A DNA stretch of 64,000 nucleotides from Opitutaceae bacterium (GTDB lineage: Bacteria > Verrucomicrobiota > Verrucomicrobiia > Opitutales > Opitutaceae), in contig JACFMR010000009.1 in NCBI GenBank assembly GCA_019455245.1, positions 59,145 through 123,144 of the forward strand, read 5' to 3'. Numbering within the stretch: position 1 is the first letter of the stretch; each line of letters starts with the position of its first letter. Below, piece after piece: positions 41,262-48,625 of the stretch. The translations under genes were made by a program, and so were the position numbers. The notes beneath the pieces are model-generated. The model had not been told where the DNA came from, made no database searches, and saw only the letters and a list, made by a program, of their open reading frames with translations.

Positions 41262-42886
41262 TTCAGCATCCCTTCCAGCTCCTTTATGCCTTGCTGGATT
41301 TCGGTTTCCAGCTTCGCGAGGGCGGCGAGGATTTCCTGCGGCGGGCGGTGGGCGACTTCTTCGTGGACGACTTCCTTGTAGCGGTTGAGGGAGAGGTCGT
41401 AGCCCTGCGCGGCGATGTCGGCTTTGGGCACGCAGAACGACTGTGCGGTGCGGGGACGGGCGAGTTCGCCGGTGCGGTAGTGGGCGGGGTCTTCGGCGGC
41501 GAGGAGGGTTTCGGACGGACGGCCCAGCGGTCCGTCCCTACCTTCGGAGTTGAGTGTGCGCCAGCGGGCGAGGATGTCGGGCAGGTTGTTCTTCGCGTGG
41601 TCGTCGGCCCATCCTTCGCCAAGGCTACGGAGGGCAGGGGGGACGGGGCCGAGTTTGTCTTCCGATAACAATGGCGTGCGTTTGTCGTCGAGGCTCCAGC
41701 CGTCGGCCTCGACGTCGTAGAACCACACGTGGTCGGTGCCGCCGGAGTTGGTCTTGGTGAAGAGGAGTATGGCCGTGGAGACGCCGGCGTAGGGTTTGAA
41801 CACGCCGCCGGGGAGCTTGATCACGGCGTCGAGTTTTTGGTCTTCGACGAGGGTCTGGCGGAGTTGTTTGTGCGCCTTGGACGAGCCGAAGAGCACGCCG
41901 TCGGGCACGATGACGGCGGCGCGGCCGCCGGGTTTTAACAGGCGCAGAAAGAGGGCGAGGAAGAGGAGCTCAGTCTTCTTGGTCTTGACGATCTGGAGCA
42001 GGTCCTTGGCGCAGTTTTCGTAGTCGAGCGATCCGGCGAAGGGCGGATTGGCGAGGATGAGGGTGTATTTCTCCTCTTCGCCGGCGTGGTCCTGCCCGAG
42101 GGAGTCGCGGTAGCGGATGTCGGGTGCCTCCACGCCATGTAGGAGCATGTTCATGCTGCCGATGCGCAGCATGGTGTTGTCGAAGTCGAACCCGTGGAAC
42201 GCCTGCTCGTGGAAATGCTGTTTGAGCTTCGGATCGCGGAGGATTTCCGGGTGATGATCGCGGAGGTATTCGCCCGCCGCCACAAGGAAGCCGCCCGTGC
42301 CGCACGCGGGATCGCAGATCACATCCTTCGCCGTGGGCGCGGTGAGCTCGACCATGAGCTGGATGATGTGGCGCGGGGTGCGGAACTGGCCGTTCTGCCC
42401 GGCGCTGGCGATCTTCCCGAGCATGTATTCGTAGAGGTCGCCCTTGGTGTCGCGGTCGTCCATCGGCACCTGGTCGATCATGTCCACGACCTTGGCGAGG
42501 AGAGCGGGCGTGGGGATGGTGAAGCGCGCGTCCTTCATGTGGTGCGCGTAGGTGGAGCCGTCGCCGCCGAGGGTGCGGAGGAAGGGGAAGACGTGTTGGT
42601 CAACGACCGTAAACATCTCAGCGGGCGCGAAGTGCTTGAAACGTGACCAGCGGAGGTCGTCGTAGGGACGCCTGCGCGGGTCCGGGCCGGCGGGGAAGAC
42701 ACGGCGCTCCATCGGTTGCTTGAGTCGCGTGGCCCTGTTCTCCTCCAGGGTGTGGAGGTCGTCGAGGCGCTTCAGGAACAGCAGGTAGGTGATCTGCTCG
42801 ATGACTTCGAGGGGGTTGGAAATGCCGCCGGTCCAGAAGGCATTCCAGAGGGCGTCGACTTTGCTGCGAATTTCACCGGTGAACAT
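41258..42886 (-). CDS. hsdM: Type I restriction-modification methyltransferase subunit
   Basis: N6-adenine methyltransferase of 542 residues. It has an HsdM N-terminal helical domain (about 1-150), the SAM-binding motif DPACGTGGFLVAAG (about 205) and the catalytic NPPF (about 285). The start MFTGEIRSKVDALWNAFW at 42886 fits the family; the frame is open further upstream but without similarity. It is the first gene of a minus-strand run with hsdS and several defence genes ending at hsdR. Near residues 420-460 the reading frame passes through two palindromic repeats that resemble dispersed repeats elsewhere, an in-frame insertion not expected in this family. Confidence 0.92.
   Translation of the reverse strand: MFTGEIRSKVDALWNAFWTGGISNPLEVIEQITYLLFLKRLDDLHTLEENRATRLKQPMERRVFPAGPDPRRRPYDDLRWSRFKHFAPAEMFTVVDQHVFPFLRTLGGDGSTYAHHMKDARFTIPTPALLAKVVDMIDQVPMDDRDTKGDLYEYMLGKIASAGQNGQFRTPRHIIQLMVELTAPTAKDVICDPACGTGGFLVAAGEYLRDHHPEILRDPKLKQHFHEQAFHGFDFDNTMLRIGSMNMLLHGVEAPDIRYRDSLGQDHAGEEEKYTLILANPPFAGSLDYENCAKDLLQIVKTKKTELLFLALFLRLLKPGGRAAVIVPDGVLFGSSKAHKQLRQTLVEDQKLDAVIKLPGGVFKPYAGVSTAILLFTKTNSGGTDHVWFYDVEADGWSLDDKRTPLLSEDKLGPVPPALRSLGEGWADDHAKNNLPDILARWRTLNSEGRDGPLGRPSETLLAAEDPAHYRTGELARPRTAQSFCVPKADIAAQGYDLSLNRYKEVVHEEVAHRPPQEILAALAKLETEIQQGIKELEGMLK
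41513..41537. repeat. Palindrome inside hsdM
   Basis: GGACGGAC at 41513-41520 pairs with GTCCGTCC at 41530-41537. On the minus strand it reads as a GTAGGGACGGACC-type element and encodes RDGPLGRPS in HsdM. Confidence 0.55.
41613..41633. repeat. CTTCG(C)CAAGGCTACGGAG repeat inside hsdM
   Basis: The minus-strand sequence CCTCCGTAGCCTTGGCGAAGG is a relative of the hairpin repeat at 10771 and 23668, here translated as part of ALRSLGEG in HsdM. Confidence 0.55.
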
Positions 42887-43141
42887 GATATAGCGGGACT
42901 GGATAGAGCGTTGGGGCAGGCCGGGTTGCAAGCGTGGGGCGATATTTAGGTCCGCGACCTTGCGCTGGCGATTCTGAATAAACTCGACGCGCGATTTAGT
43001 CCGCCGATAGGCGCCGCAATCGACCTGCTCCGGCAAGGCCACCAACAGTAAATAGTTTGTCCCGGTCTTGGAGCAGTCGAGGTTCCCAGCTGCCGTGAGC
43101 GACAGCGCGGATGCCGATCATGACTTGAGGTGGACACAAAA
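42887..43141. other. Upstream region of hsdM, no gene seen
   Basis: This 255-bp stretch contains the hsdM promoter by position. Overlapping short frames on both strands lack homology or coding bias that I can support. Confidence 0.4.
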
Positions 43142-43165
43142 AAGACCCGGCCGGGACCGGGTCTT
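43136..43165 (-). terminator. Rho-independent terminator pointing towards hsdM
   Basis: A perfect 9-bp stem (AAGACCCGG 43142-43150 / CCGGGTCTT 43157-43165) with a 6-nt loop is followed on the minus strand by TTTTTTGTG. It would end a leftward transcript entering from beyond 43165, yet no intact leftward gene lies there now. The gene it served may have been displaced by the mobile element to the right. Confidence 0.7.
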
Positions 43166-43260
43166 GGAAGGGTTGGCGGAACCACGCTGTCGCTACGCTC
43201 CAGCGCGGCTACGGATGAAGGAGGTTGGGGCAACCGCCGCTACCGTTTGGTCGCAGGCAT

Positions 43261-43400
43261 TAATTCTGTTTACCGCCGTCACGTAAGTTAGCTTCGGATG
43301 GAAAATCATAATTAATGCGATGGTGTTAATTCTGTTTAATGGGCCGGGTAGAGTTGCTGGGACCAAAATTTAATTATGTTTACGTGCCCGTCACACGGGA
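43261..43400. repeat. Three TTAATT(C/A)TGTTTA direct repeats
   Basis: Copies near 43262, 43325 and 43370. The first and third continue into a shared CCGTCAC (TTTACCGCCGTCACG and TTTACGTGCCCGTCACA). They lie in an AT-rich, gene-free region between the restriction locus and the transposon cargo. They could be binding sites for a transposase, a partition protein or a regulator. Confidence 0.45.
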
Positions 43401-43800
43401 ACGCCATGCACTATTCGCTTATCCTCGGGTGAGCCTACCTTGTCGGTCGTGTAGAGTCGTGATGCCAACTTGCGTGCCTGGCCCTTCTTAATCATGGCGG
43501 CCCAGTGCGTTTGCCTTGGTAGAGGAAGGTGTTCCGAACATCAGGGGCATGAAAAACGTGGGGTTAAGATGGGCTAAAAAGCCGCGCCTGATGAAATATC
43601 CGTATATAATCGGTCATTTTAGTGAAAATTCCGTATTTAGCGATATATTTCGGTCTTCAATAGACTCCACTCCGAAAACTGCGTACCCAGTTTCAATTTT
43701 TAGCCAGCTGCTGGCCGAGTTACCCATTGGCCACTGCACGGTGGAGCCAAATCGGCCATCCGCCCGGTAACAGGAGATGGGCACTTGATGGCGAACGTCG
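43401..43800. other. Gene-free AT-rich stretch left of the cargo
   Basis: Base composition falls clearly below the surrounding regions. I see no supported gene. The left end of the Tn7-like element probably lies here or just to the left. Confidence 0.35.
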
Positions 43801-43804
43801 CCGC

Positions 43805-43900
43805 TCAGACCGTTTCATTATCGTTTCACTCTCTGACGCAAATAATACAAAACCAATGGGATACGGCTAAATGAATCGTTTCAAAATCGTTTCATTCAAA
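43805..43900. promoter_or_regulatory. Candidate left-end TnsB binding sites
   Basis: CAGACCGTTTCATTATCGTTTCA at about 43806, followed near 43873 by ATCGTTTCAAAATCGTTTCA, gives four (C/T)CGTTTCA-type units in two pairs. CAGACCGTTTC differs by one base from CAGACCATTTC, the reverse complement of the right-end site at 58245-58255, and has the orientation expected of inverted transposon ends. Confidence 0.4.
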
Positions 43901-43977
43901 TAGCCATGAGAGTTGTCGGCCGGGGACCCCACCGGGCCACTGGCGCGTTGGCGCCAAATTGGTCAGGGGTTGTGGTG

Positions 43978-44476
43978 ATGAAAAACATCCCACAAAAAAA
44001 AGATCACGAAGAAATGCCCGCACTGCGGCCGTAAGTTCACCCCGGACCCCCGCGTGCAACAGCGCCAGCGGTACTGTTCCCGGCCGGAATGCGTCAAAGT
44101 CAGCCGCCGGGCGGCCCAAAGCAAGTGGCTCCGGAAGGCGGAAAATCGCGACCATTTTGCGGGTTTGCCCGGCTTGGTCAGGATCCGGCAATGGCGGGCC
44201 GATAATCCCGGTTATTGGCGGCGGCGCCTGAAGATCGGTCGCCATCAGGTGGGCGGGGCCTTGGCCGAGGTGGCACGCGAGCTTGCGTTACAAGATATGA
44301 TTGACGCGCAGTTTTCACTCGTGGTCGGGCTGGTCTCTCATCTCACGGGCGTTGCGTTACAAGATGAGATAGCCTCGGAAATCCGCCGGCTTACCGTGCA
44401 CGGCCATGGTATTCTGCAACAGTCTGCCGAGTCCCCCGACCTGCCGCCTGGGCCCGAAGCCGGGCCGGTGCGCTGA
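43978..44476 (+). CDS. Zinc-ribbon protein, frameshifted at an A8 run
   Basis: From the ATG at 43978 the frame reads MKNIPQKK and then terminates after ten more codons. The next frame, entered at the run of eight A at 43994-44001, continues KITKKCPHCGRKFTPDPRVQ, then RYCSRPEC, and stays open to 44476. Reading seven A instead of eight joins them into a 165-residue protein with a four-cysteine zinc ribbon (CPHC and CSRPEC). The rest is helical, with an LQDMIDAQFSLVVGLVSHL stretch. The gene lies 24 nt before the recombinase on the same strand. The shift could be a real mutation, a slippage-controlled gene or an assembly error. Without the shift the only start is a GTG at 44054, which would lose half the zinc site. 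Confidence 0.65.
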
Positions 44477-44500
44477 CCGCATGCTGCCGGAGGGCGGGGC

Positions 44501-46066
44501 ATGAGCGGTCCAACCCAGCTTGTGCTGCCGGCTTCGCCCGACGGCAACCTGCCGGTGGCGGCCTACGTCCGCATGTCGACCGAGCACCAGCAGTATTCGA
44601 CCGAGAACCAGCTCGATCGGATCAAGGAGTATGCTACGCGGCGCGGCATGGCGATCGTCCGGGTCTTCGCCGATGAAGGCAAAAGCGGACTGAGCGTCCG
44701 GGGCCGCGAAAGCCTCCGCCGGATGATTGAGGAGGTCGAGGCCGGCCAGACGGAATTCAAAGCGATCCTCGCCTACGACGTGAGCCGTTGGGGCCGGTTT
44801 CAGGACGCCGATGAAAGCGGCTACTACGAATACATCTGCAAGCGGGCGGGCATCGCGGTCCACTACTGTGCCGAGCAATTCGAGAACGACGGCAGTCCGA
44901 CCTCGAACATCATCAAGAGCGTGAAGCGCTCCATGGCGGGGGAATACAGCCGGGAACTGTCGACGAAAGTATTTCAAGGCGCCTGCCGGTTGATTCAATT
45001 GGGCTACAAACAAGGCGGGACGGCCGGGTATGGACTGCGCCGGATGCTGATCGATCAAACCGGATCCCCCAAGGGAGAGCTCAAAGTCGGGGAGCAGAAG
45101 AGCCTTCAGACGGATCGTGTGGTCCTGGCCCCGGGACCGGATAATGAGCAGGAAGTGGTGCGATGGATCTATGCCGCATTCCTCGATGAACAAAAAACCG
45201 AGCGGGAGATTGCGGATGAACTCAATGACCGGCGCCTGGTGACCGATTTGGGGCGGCCGTGGACGCGCGGCACGGTGCACCAGATCCTGACCAACGAAAA
45301 GTACATCGGCAACAACGTCTACCACCGCACCTCCTTCAAACTGAAGCGAAAGCATGTGCTGAATCCACCGGAGATGTGGATCCGGGCGGACAACGCCTTC
45401 CCGGCGATTGTCGACCCGGCCATCTTTGCCCGGGTGCAGGAGGTGATCCTCGCCCGGGCCCGGCGGTTCACGGACGACGAAATGCTGGCGGCCCTGAAGT
45501 CGCTGTGGTCCCGCCGCGGGAAGATTTCCGGACTATTGATCGACGAGGAGGAAGCCATGCCCTCCAGCGCGGCGTTCCGGCATCGATTCGGCAGCCTGAT
45601 CAGAGCCTACAGCCTGGTCGGTTACACGCCGGAGACGGATTATTCCTTCATCGAAATCAACCGCTTCCTGCGCCTGAAGCATCCGGAGGTGGTGCAGGAG
45701 GTGATCAGCCGGCTGGCCGCATTGGGCGTGCCGGTGGCCCGGGACCCGGTCACGGAGCTGCTGGTCCTGGACCGTGAGCTAACGGTGTCACTGGTGTTGT
45801 CGCGGTGCTCCAAAACCGAGCGCGGATCAAGTCGGTGGCTGCTGCGCTTTGAAGAAGGCTACCGGCCCGATGTGACGATTGCCGTGCGCATGGATGAAAC
45901 CAACCGCACCATTAAGGATTACTACCTCATCCCGGCCATCGACCTGATGGATCTGAGACTGCGGCTGTCTGAGGACAACCATGCGCTGCTGGATGCCTAC
46001 CGTTTCGATGATTTGGAGTTCTTCTTTGAAATGGCCCGCCGTATCCGGGTGGAGGACGCCGCATGA
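44501..46066 (+). CDS. Large serine recombinase
   Basis: Site-specific recombinase of 521 residues. The resolvase domain begins VAAYVRMSTEHQQYSTENQL, where the serine of RMSTE is the predicted nucleophile (about residue 24). Conserved arginines follow in YDVSRWGRF and VKRSMAGEYSRELS. A recombinase domain with EREIADELNDRRL and WTRGTVHQILTNEKYIGNNVYHR (about 225-275) comes next. The C-terminal part lacks the usual long cysteine-rich zinc domain; the zinc-ribbon gene directly upstream could compensate, an inference. Its stop overlaps the next ATG (46063-46066). It may excise or integrate the cargo, or resolve multimers. Confidence 0.9.
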   Translation: MSGPTQLVLPASPDGNLPVAAYVRMSTEHQQYSTENQLDRIKEYATRRGMAIVRVFADEGKSGLSVRGRESLRRMIEEVEAGQTEFKAILAYDVSRWGRFQDADESGYYEYICKRAGIAVHYCAEQFENDGSPTSNIIKSVKRSMAGEYSRELSTKVFQGACRLIQLGYKQGGTAGYGLRRMLIDQTGSPKGELKVGEQKSLQTDRVVLAPGPDNEQEVVRWIYAAFLDEQKTEREIADELNDRRLVTDLGRPWTRGTVHQILTNEKYIGNNVYHRTSFKLKRKHVLNPPEMWIRADNAFPAIVDPAIFARVQEVILARARRFTDDEMLAALKSLWSRRGKISGLLIDEEEAMPSSAAFRHRFGSLIRAYSLVGYTPETDYSFIEINRFLRLKHPEVVQEVISRLAALGVPVARDPVTELLVLDRELTVSLVLSRCSKTERGSSRWLLRFEEGYRPDVTIAVRMDETNRTIKDYYLIPAIDLMDLRLRLSEDNHALLDAYRFDDLEFFFEMARRIRVEDAA

Positions 46067-46950
46067 TACCGGACAAGGAAGGAGACGTCATTTTGATCCC
46101 GGTCGACCGCATCCGAGTGATCAATCCCCGCGTGCGGGATCAGGCCAAATTCGCCCGGATCGTTTACAGCATTGAAAAGCTGGGCCTGAAGAAGCCGATC
46201 ACCGTCACAGCCAATGCGCAGGGACCCGACGGCACGCAGACCTACAATCTGGTCTGTGGTCAGGGCCGGCTTGAGGCGTTCCAGCGCCTGGGTCAGCGGG
46301 AGATTCCGGCGCTGGTGCGCAACCTGTCCAAACCGGACAGCCTGCTGGCCAGCCTGATCGAAAACATCGCCCGACGTCGGGTGCGTGGCACCGAGCAGAT
46401 CAAAATGATCCAGTGGATGCAGGATCAGGGCAATTCGTATGCCGAGATTGCCCAGCGCACCGCCCTCAGCGAGGATTACGTGAAGGACATCCTCAACATG
46501 ATCCGCCAGGGCGAGGATCGCCTCCTGGAGGCTGTGTTGAACGGCAAGATTCCCGTCACCATCGCCGTGCGCATTGCGGAAGGTTCCGACGAGCAGGCCC
46601 AGCGGGCCTTGATGGAGGCCTATGAACGGAAGGACATGAACCAGAAGACGCTGACTGCCTTTAAGCGGGTGCTGGACCAGCGGAGACATTTCGGCCGCAG
46701 CTACGGCTCGCGTCGTTCCCGGGGCGCGCAGCGCACCAGCGCGGAGTCGCTGGTCCGCGCCTATCGCCTGGAGTGCCAGCGCCAGAAGCTGATGGTGAAA
46801 AAAGCCAAACTCTGTGAGGTGCGGCTGCTCTCGGTGTCGGCCGCCTTCCGCGTGCTGGTGATGGATGACGATTACATCAACCTGCTCCGGGCCGAGCAGC
46901 TGGAGACAATGCCCAAATTCCTGGCCGAACGGGCCCAGCAGTCCGCATGA
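46063..46950 (+). CDS. ParB/RepB-like partition protein, first of two
   Basis: The protein has 295 residues. A ParB N-terminal domain shows the nucleotide-binding box as LVCGQGRLEAFQRLGQREIPALV (about residue 63) and a second box as SLIENIARRRV (about 100, cf. ENIQR). A helix-turn-helix follows in SYAEIAQRTALSEDYVKDILNM (about 130). The C-terminal region resembles RepB C-terminal domains. It overlaps both neighbours by 4 nt. No ParA ATPase is encoded nearby, so it is not a complete partition system; a DNA-sliding or recombination-regulating role with the recombinase is possible. Confidence 0.82.
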   Translation: MIPDKEGDVILIPVDRIRVINPRVRDQAKFARIVYSIEKLGLKKPITVTANAQGPDGTQTYNLVCGQGRLEAFQRLGQREIPALVRNLSKPDSLLASLIENIARRRVRGTEQIKMIQWMQDQGNSYAEIAQRTALSEDYVKDILNMIRQGEDRLLEAVLNGKIPVTIAVRIAEGSDEQAQRALMEAYERKDMNQKTLTAFKRVLDQRRHFGRSYGSRRSRGAQRTSAESLVRAYRLECQRQKLMVKKAKLCEVRLLSVSAAFRVLVMDDDYINLLRAEQLETMPKFLAERAQQSA

Positions 46951-47825
46951 AAACCACCATCAACGCCGCCTTTGATCTGGGCGGGGTGACCCTGCCCTTG
47001 AGCGCGATCCACCCCATTCGGCAGATCAAGCCCACCGACCATGCATTCGGCAAATACCGTTCCATGCTGGCTTCGATCCGGGAGGTCGGGGTCATTGAGC
47101 CGTTGATGGTCTATCCCCAGAAAGGCACCAACGGCGCCTATCTGCTGCTGGACGGACACATGCGGCTGAAGGCGCTGCACGAACTCAAGCGCACCGAGGC
47201 TTTCTGCCTGATCTCCAACGATGACGACGCCTTCACCTACAACGACAAGGTCAGCCGCCTGTCCCTGATTCAGGAGCATGCCATGATCATGCGCTCGATC
47301 GAGCTGGGCGTCAGTGCCGAGCAGATCGCCAAGGCGCTCGATCTGGATGTCGCGAAGATCAAGGCCAGTCTCAACCTGCTGGATGGCATCCACCCGGAGG
47401 CGGTCGAGCTGTTGAAGGACAAACCCATTACCGCCTCTTCGCTGCGGTGCTTCAAAAAGGCCAAGGCGGTCCGGCAGATCGACATGGCCCAGCTCATGGT
47501 ATCGAGCAGCAATTACACGCGGGGTTACGCCGAAGCGCTGATTGTCGGCACCCCGGCCGATCAGCTGGTCCAGGGCAGCAAGGCCAAGATTTCACGGGGG
47601 CTCTCGGATGAGGAAGTGGTCCGGATGGAGCGGGAGATGGAGGCGCTGGAGCGCGACTACCGGATATCCCAGGACCAATTCGGGGAGAATTCACTGCACC
47701 TCAACGCCACGCGACGCTACGTGAAGCGGCTGCTGGACAACGCCAAGGTGCGGAAGTTTCTGGGCAACCGGTATCCGGAAGTGCTGGAGGAGTTTCAGGT
47801 GCTGGCCGCCATGGAAATGCTGTAG
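46947..47825 (+). CDS. ParB/RepB-like partition protein, second of two
   Basis: The protein has 292 residues, a paralogue of the preceding gene product. The ParB N-terminal box is degenerate (LLLDGHMRLKALHELKRTEAFCLI: GHMR where GERR/GQGR is usual), so nucleotide hydrolysis may be lost. A helix-turn-helix-like ELGVSAEQIAKALDLDVAKIKASLNLL lies near residue 118. The C-terminal section, FKKAKAVRQIDMAQLMVSSSNYTRGYAEALI, is typical of plasmid RepB C-terminal proteins. Two unequal ParB-like proteins suggest a heteromer. It is the last gene of the four-gene module. Confidence 0.8.
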   Translation: MKTTINAAFDLGGVTLPLSAIHPIRQIKPTDHAFGKYRSMLASIREVGVIEPLMVYPQKGTNGAYLLLDGHMRLKALHELKRTEAFCLISNDDDAFTYNDKVSRLSLIQEHAMIMRSIELGVSAEQIAKALDLDVAKIKASLNLLDGIHPEAVELLKDKPITASSLRCFKKAKAVRQIDMAQLMVSSSNYTRGYAEALIVGTPADQLVQGSKAKISRGLSDEEVVRMEREMEALERDYRISQDQFGENSLHLNATRRYVKRLLDNAKVRKFLGNRYPEVLEEFQVLAAMEML

Positions 47826-48018
47826 GCGCGGACCGATTTGCCCACGAGGGAGCTAGTAAAGTCCAACGGGTTGGCGCCCACTCGCCGCAACGACCAAAGC
47901 CCTTGAGGCGAATATGGGCACGGAGCCGCAAAGCTCGGTGAAAATTGCTCTGTCCTTCGTGGGGATCGAACCTGATGCCAAGGCGTGATCGATCGGTTGG
48001 TGTCGATCGCTATGTCTG
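47826..48018. other. Non-coding spacer with candidate structured RNA (47875-47940)
   Basis: Two nested inverted repeats are visible: GCCCACTCGCC with GGCGAATATGGGC, and CACGGAGC-CGCAAA-GCTCGGTG. The second has one mismatch. This could be a terminator-like fold or an RNA element; no known family could be assigned by eye. Confidence 0.25.
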
Positions 48019-48264
48019 TTATTTAATCATATGAGCAGGAATGGCAGTGTATGTGCCATCTGGAGATTTGGCGACGGTCCAATCGTAAACCGGGGCCGTT
48101 GCAGCACTTCGTTTGATGATGGCAATACTGTGCAAGCAATCAGCTTTCCTTAAGTAGCTCTCCGAGCTGCGGGCAATCTCCTCATGATTGCTGGCGTAGA
48201 ATATCCAATAGTACTGCCCCTTTGCATCCTTCTTGATCCTGAAGCGTGGCGTTGAATCGGACAT
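48019..48264 (-). CDS. DUF1508 (YegP-like) small protein
   Basis: The protein has 81 residues from MSDSTPRFRIKKDAKGQYYW. The FRIKKDAKGQYYWIFYASNHEEIARSSE block with a following YLRKADCLHSIAIIKR is the DUF1508 repeat fold. Normal members carry two repeats; only one is present here. Function unknown, often on mobile elements. The longer in-frame start at 48318 lacks similarity. Confidence 0.8.
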   Translation of the reverse strand: MSDSTPRFRIKKDAKGQYYWIFYASNHEEIARSSESYLRKADCLHSIAIIKRSAATAPVYDWTVAKSPDGTYTAIPAHMIK

Positions 48265-48284
48265 AACACAGAACGGATTGACGG

Positions 48285-48479
48285 TTAGCGTTTTGATCCA
48301 CCCAGGCAATGGGCGCAATTATCGTAACCGGCATTATGTGCATCGGTCAGTGAGTGAAAGGGGCGGTCGTGACCGGCCCTGATGATGGCGTCGATCTGAC
48401 ACTGGGGCTTTTCGTTGTCCAGATCATGCACTTCCATTTTCGATGAGCTGGCATTGGCGAGGTATCTTTCACCGCTCAT
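48285..48479 (-). CDS. Small CXXC protein of unknown function
   Basis: The protein has 64 residues (start MSGERYLANASSSKMEV, preceded by AAGGA; another ATG at 48500 is in frame). It ends with AHNAGYDNCAHCLGGSKR, where NCAHC may bind zinc, and contains EVHDLDNEKPQCQIDAII. I do not recognise a named family. It lies 20 nt upstream of the DUF1508 gene on the same strand, likely co-transcribed. Confidence 0.6.
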   Translation of the reverse strand: MSGERYLANASSSKMEVHDLDNEKPQCQIDAIIRAGHDRPFHSLTDAHNAGYDNCAHCLGGSKR

Positions 48480-48625
48480 GTTTCCTTGGTAACGTCTCAT
48501 GGATGTTTCGGTTTTGGTGTTGGGTTGGGTTAGAAAATGCGAGTGCTTCGGGGTGTTGTCGCATCAGCAGCAAGATGTGAGAGGTAGCCGGCAGTTGTGG
48601 CTGCCAGCACGTGGCGTAGCTCTAA

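Noticed and set aside
43160..43260. Possible tRNA or small gene upstream of hsdM
   Set aside because: It contains hairpins such as CGCTG..CAGCG but no cloverleaf and no supported frame on either strand.
43261..43400. CRISPR-like array from three spaced TTAATTnTGTTTA repeats
   Set aside because: Only three imperfect 13-bp units with unequal spacing and no cas genes; not a CRISPR array.
46063..47825. Complete plasmid partition locus
   Set aside because: Two ParB/RepB-like genes but no ParA ATPase, RepC initiator or iteron-type origin.
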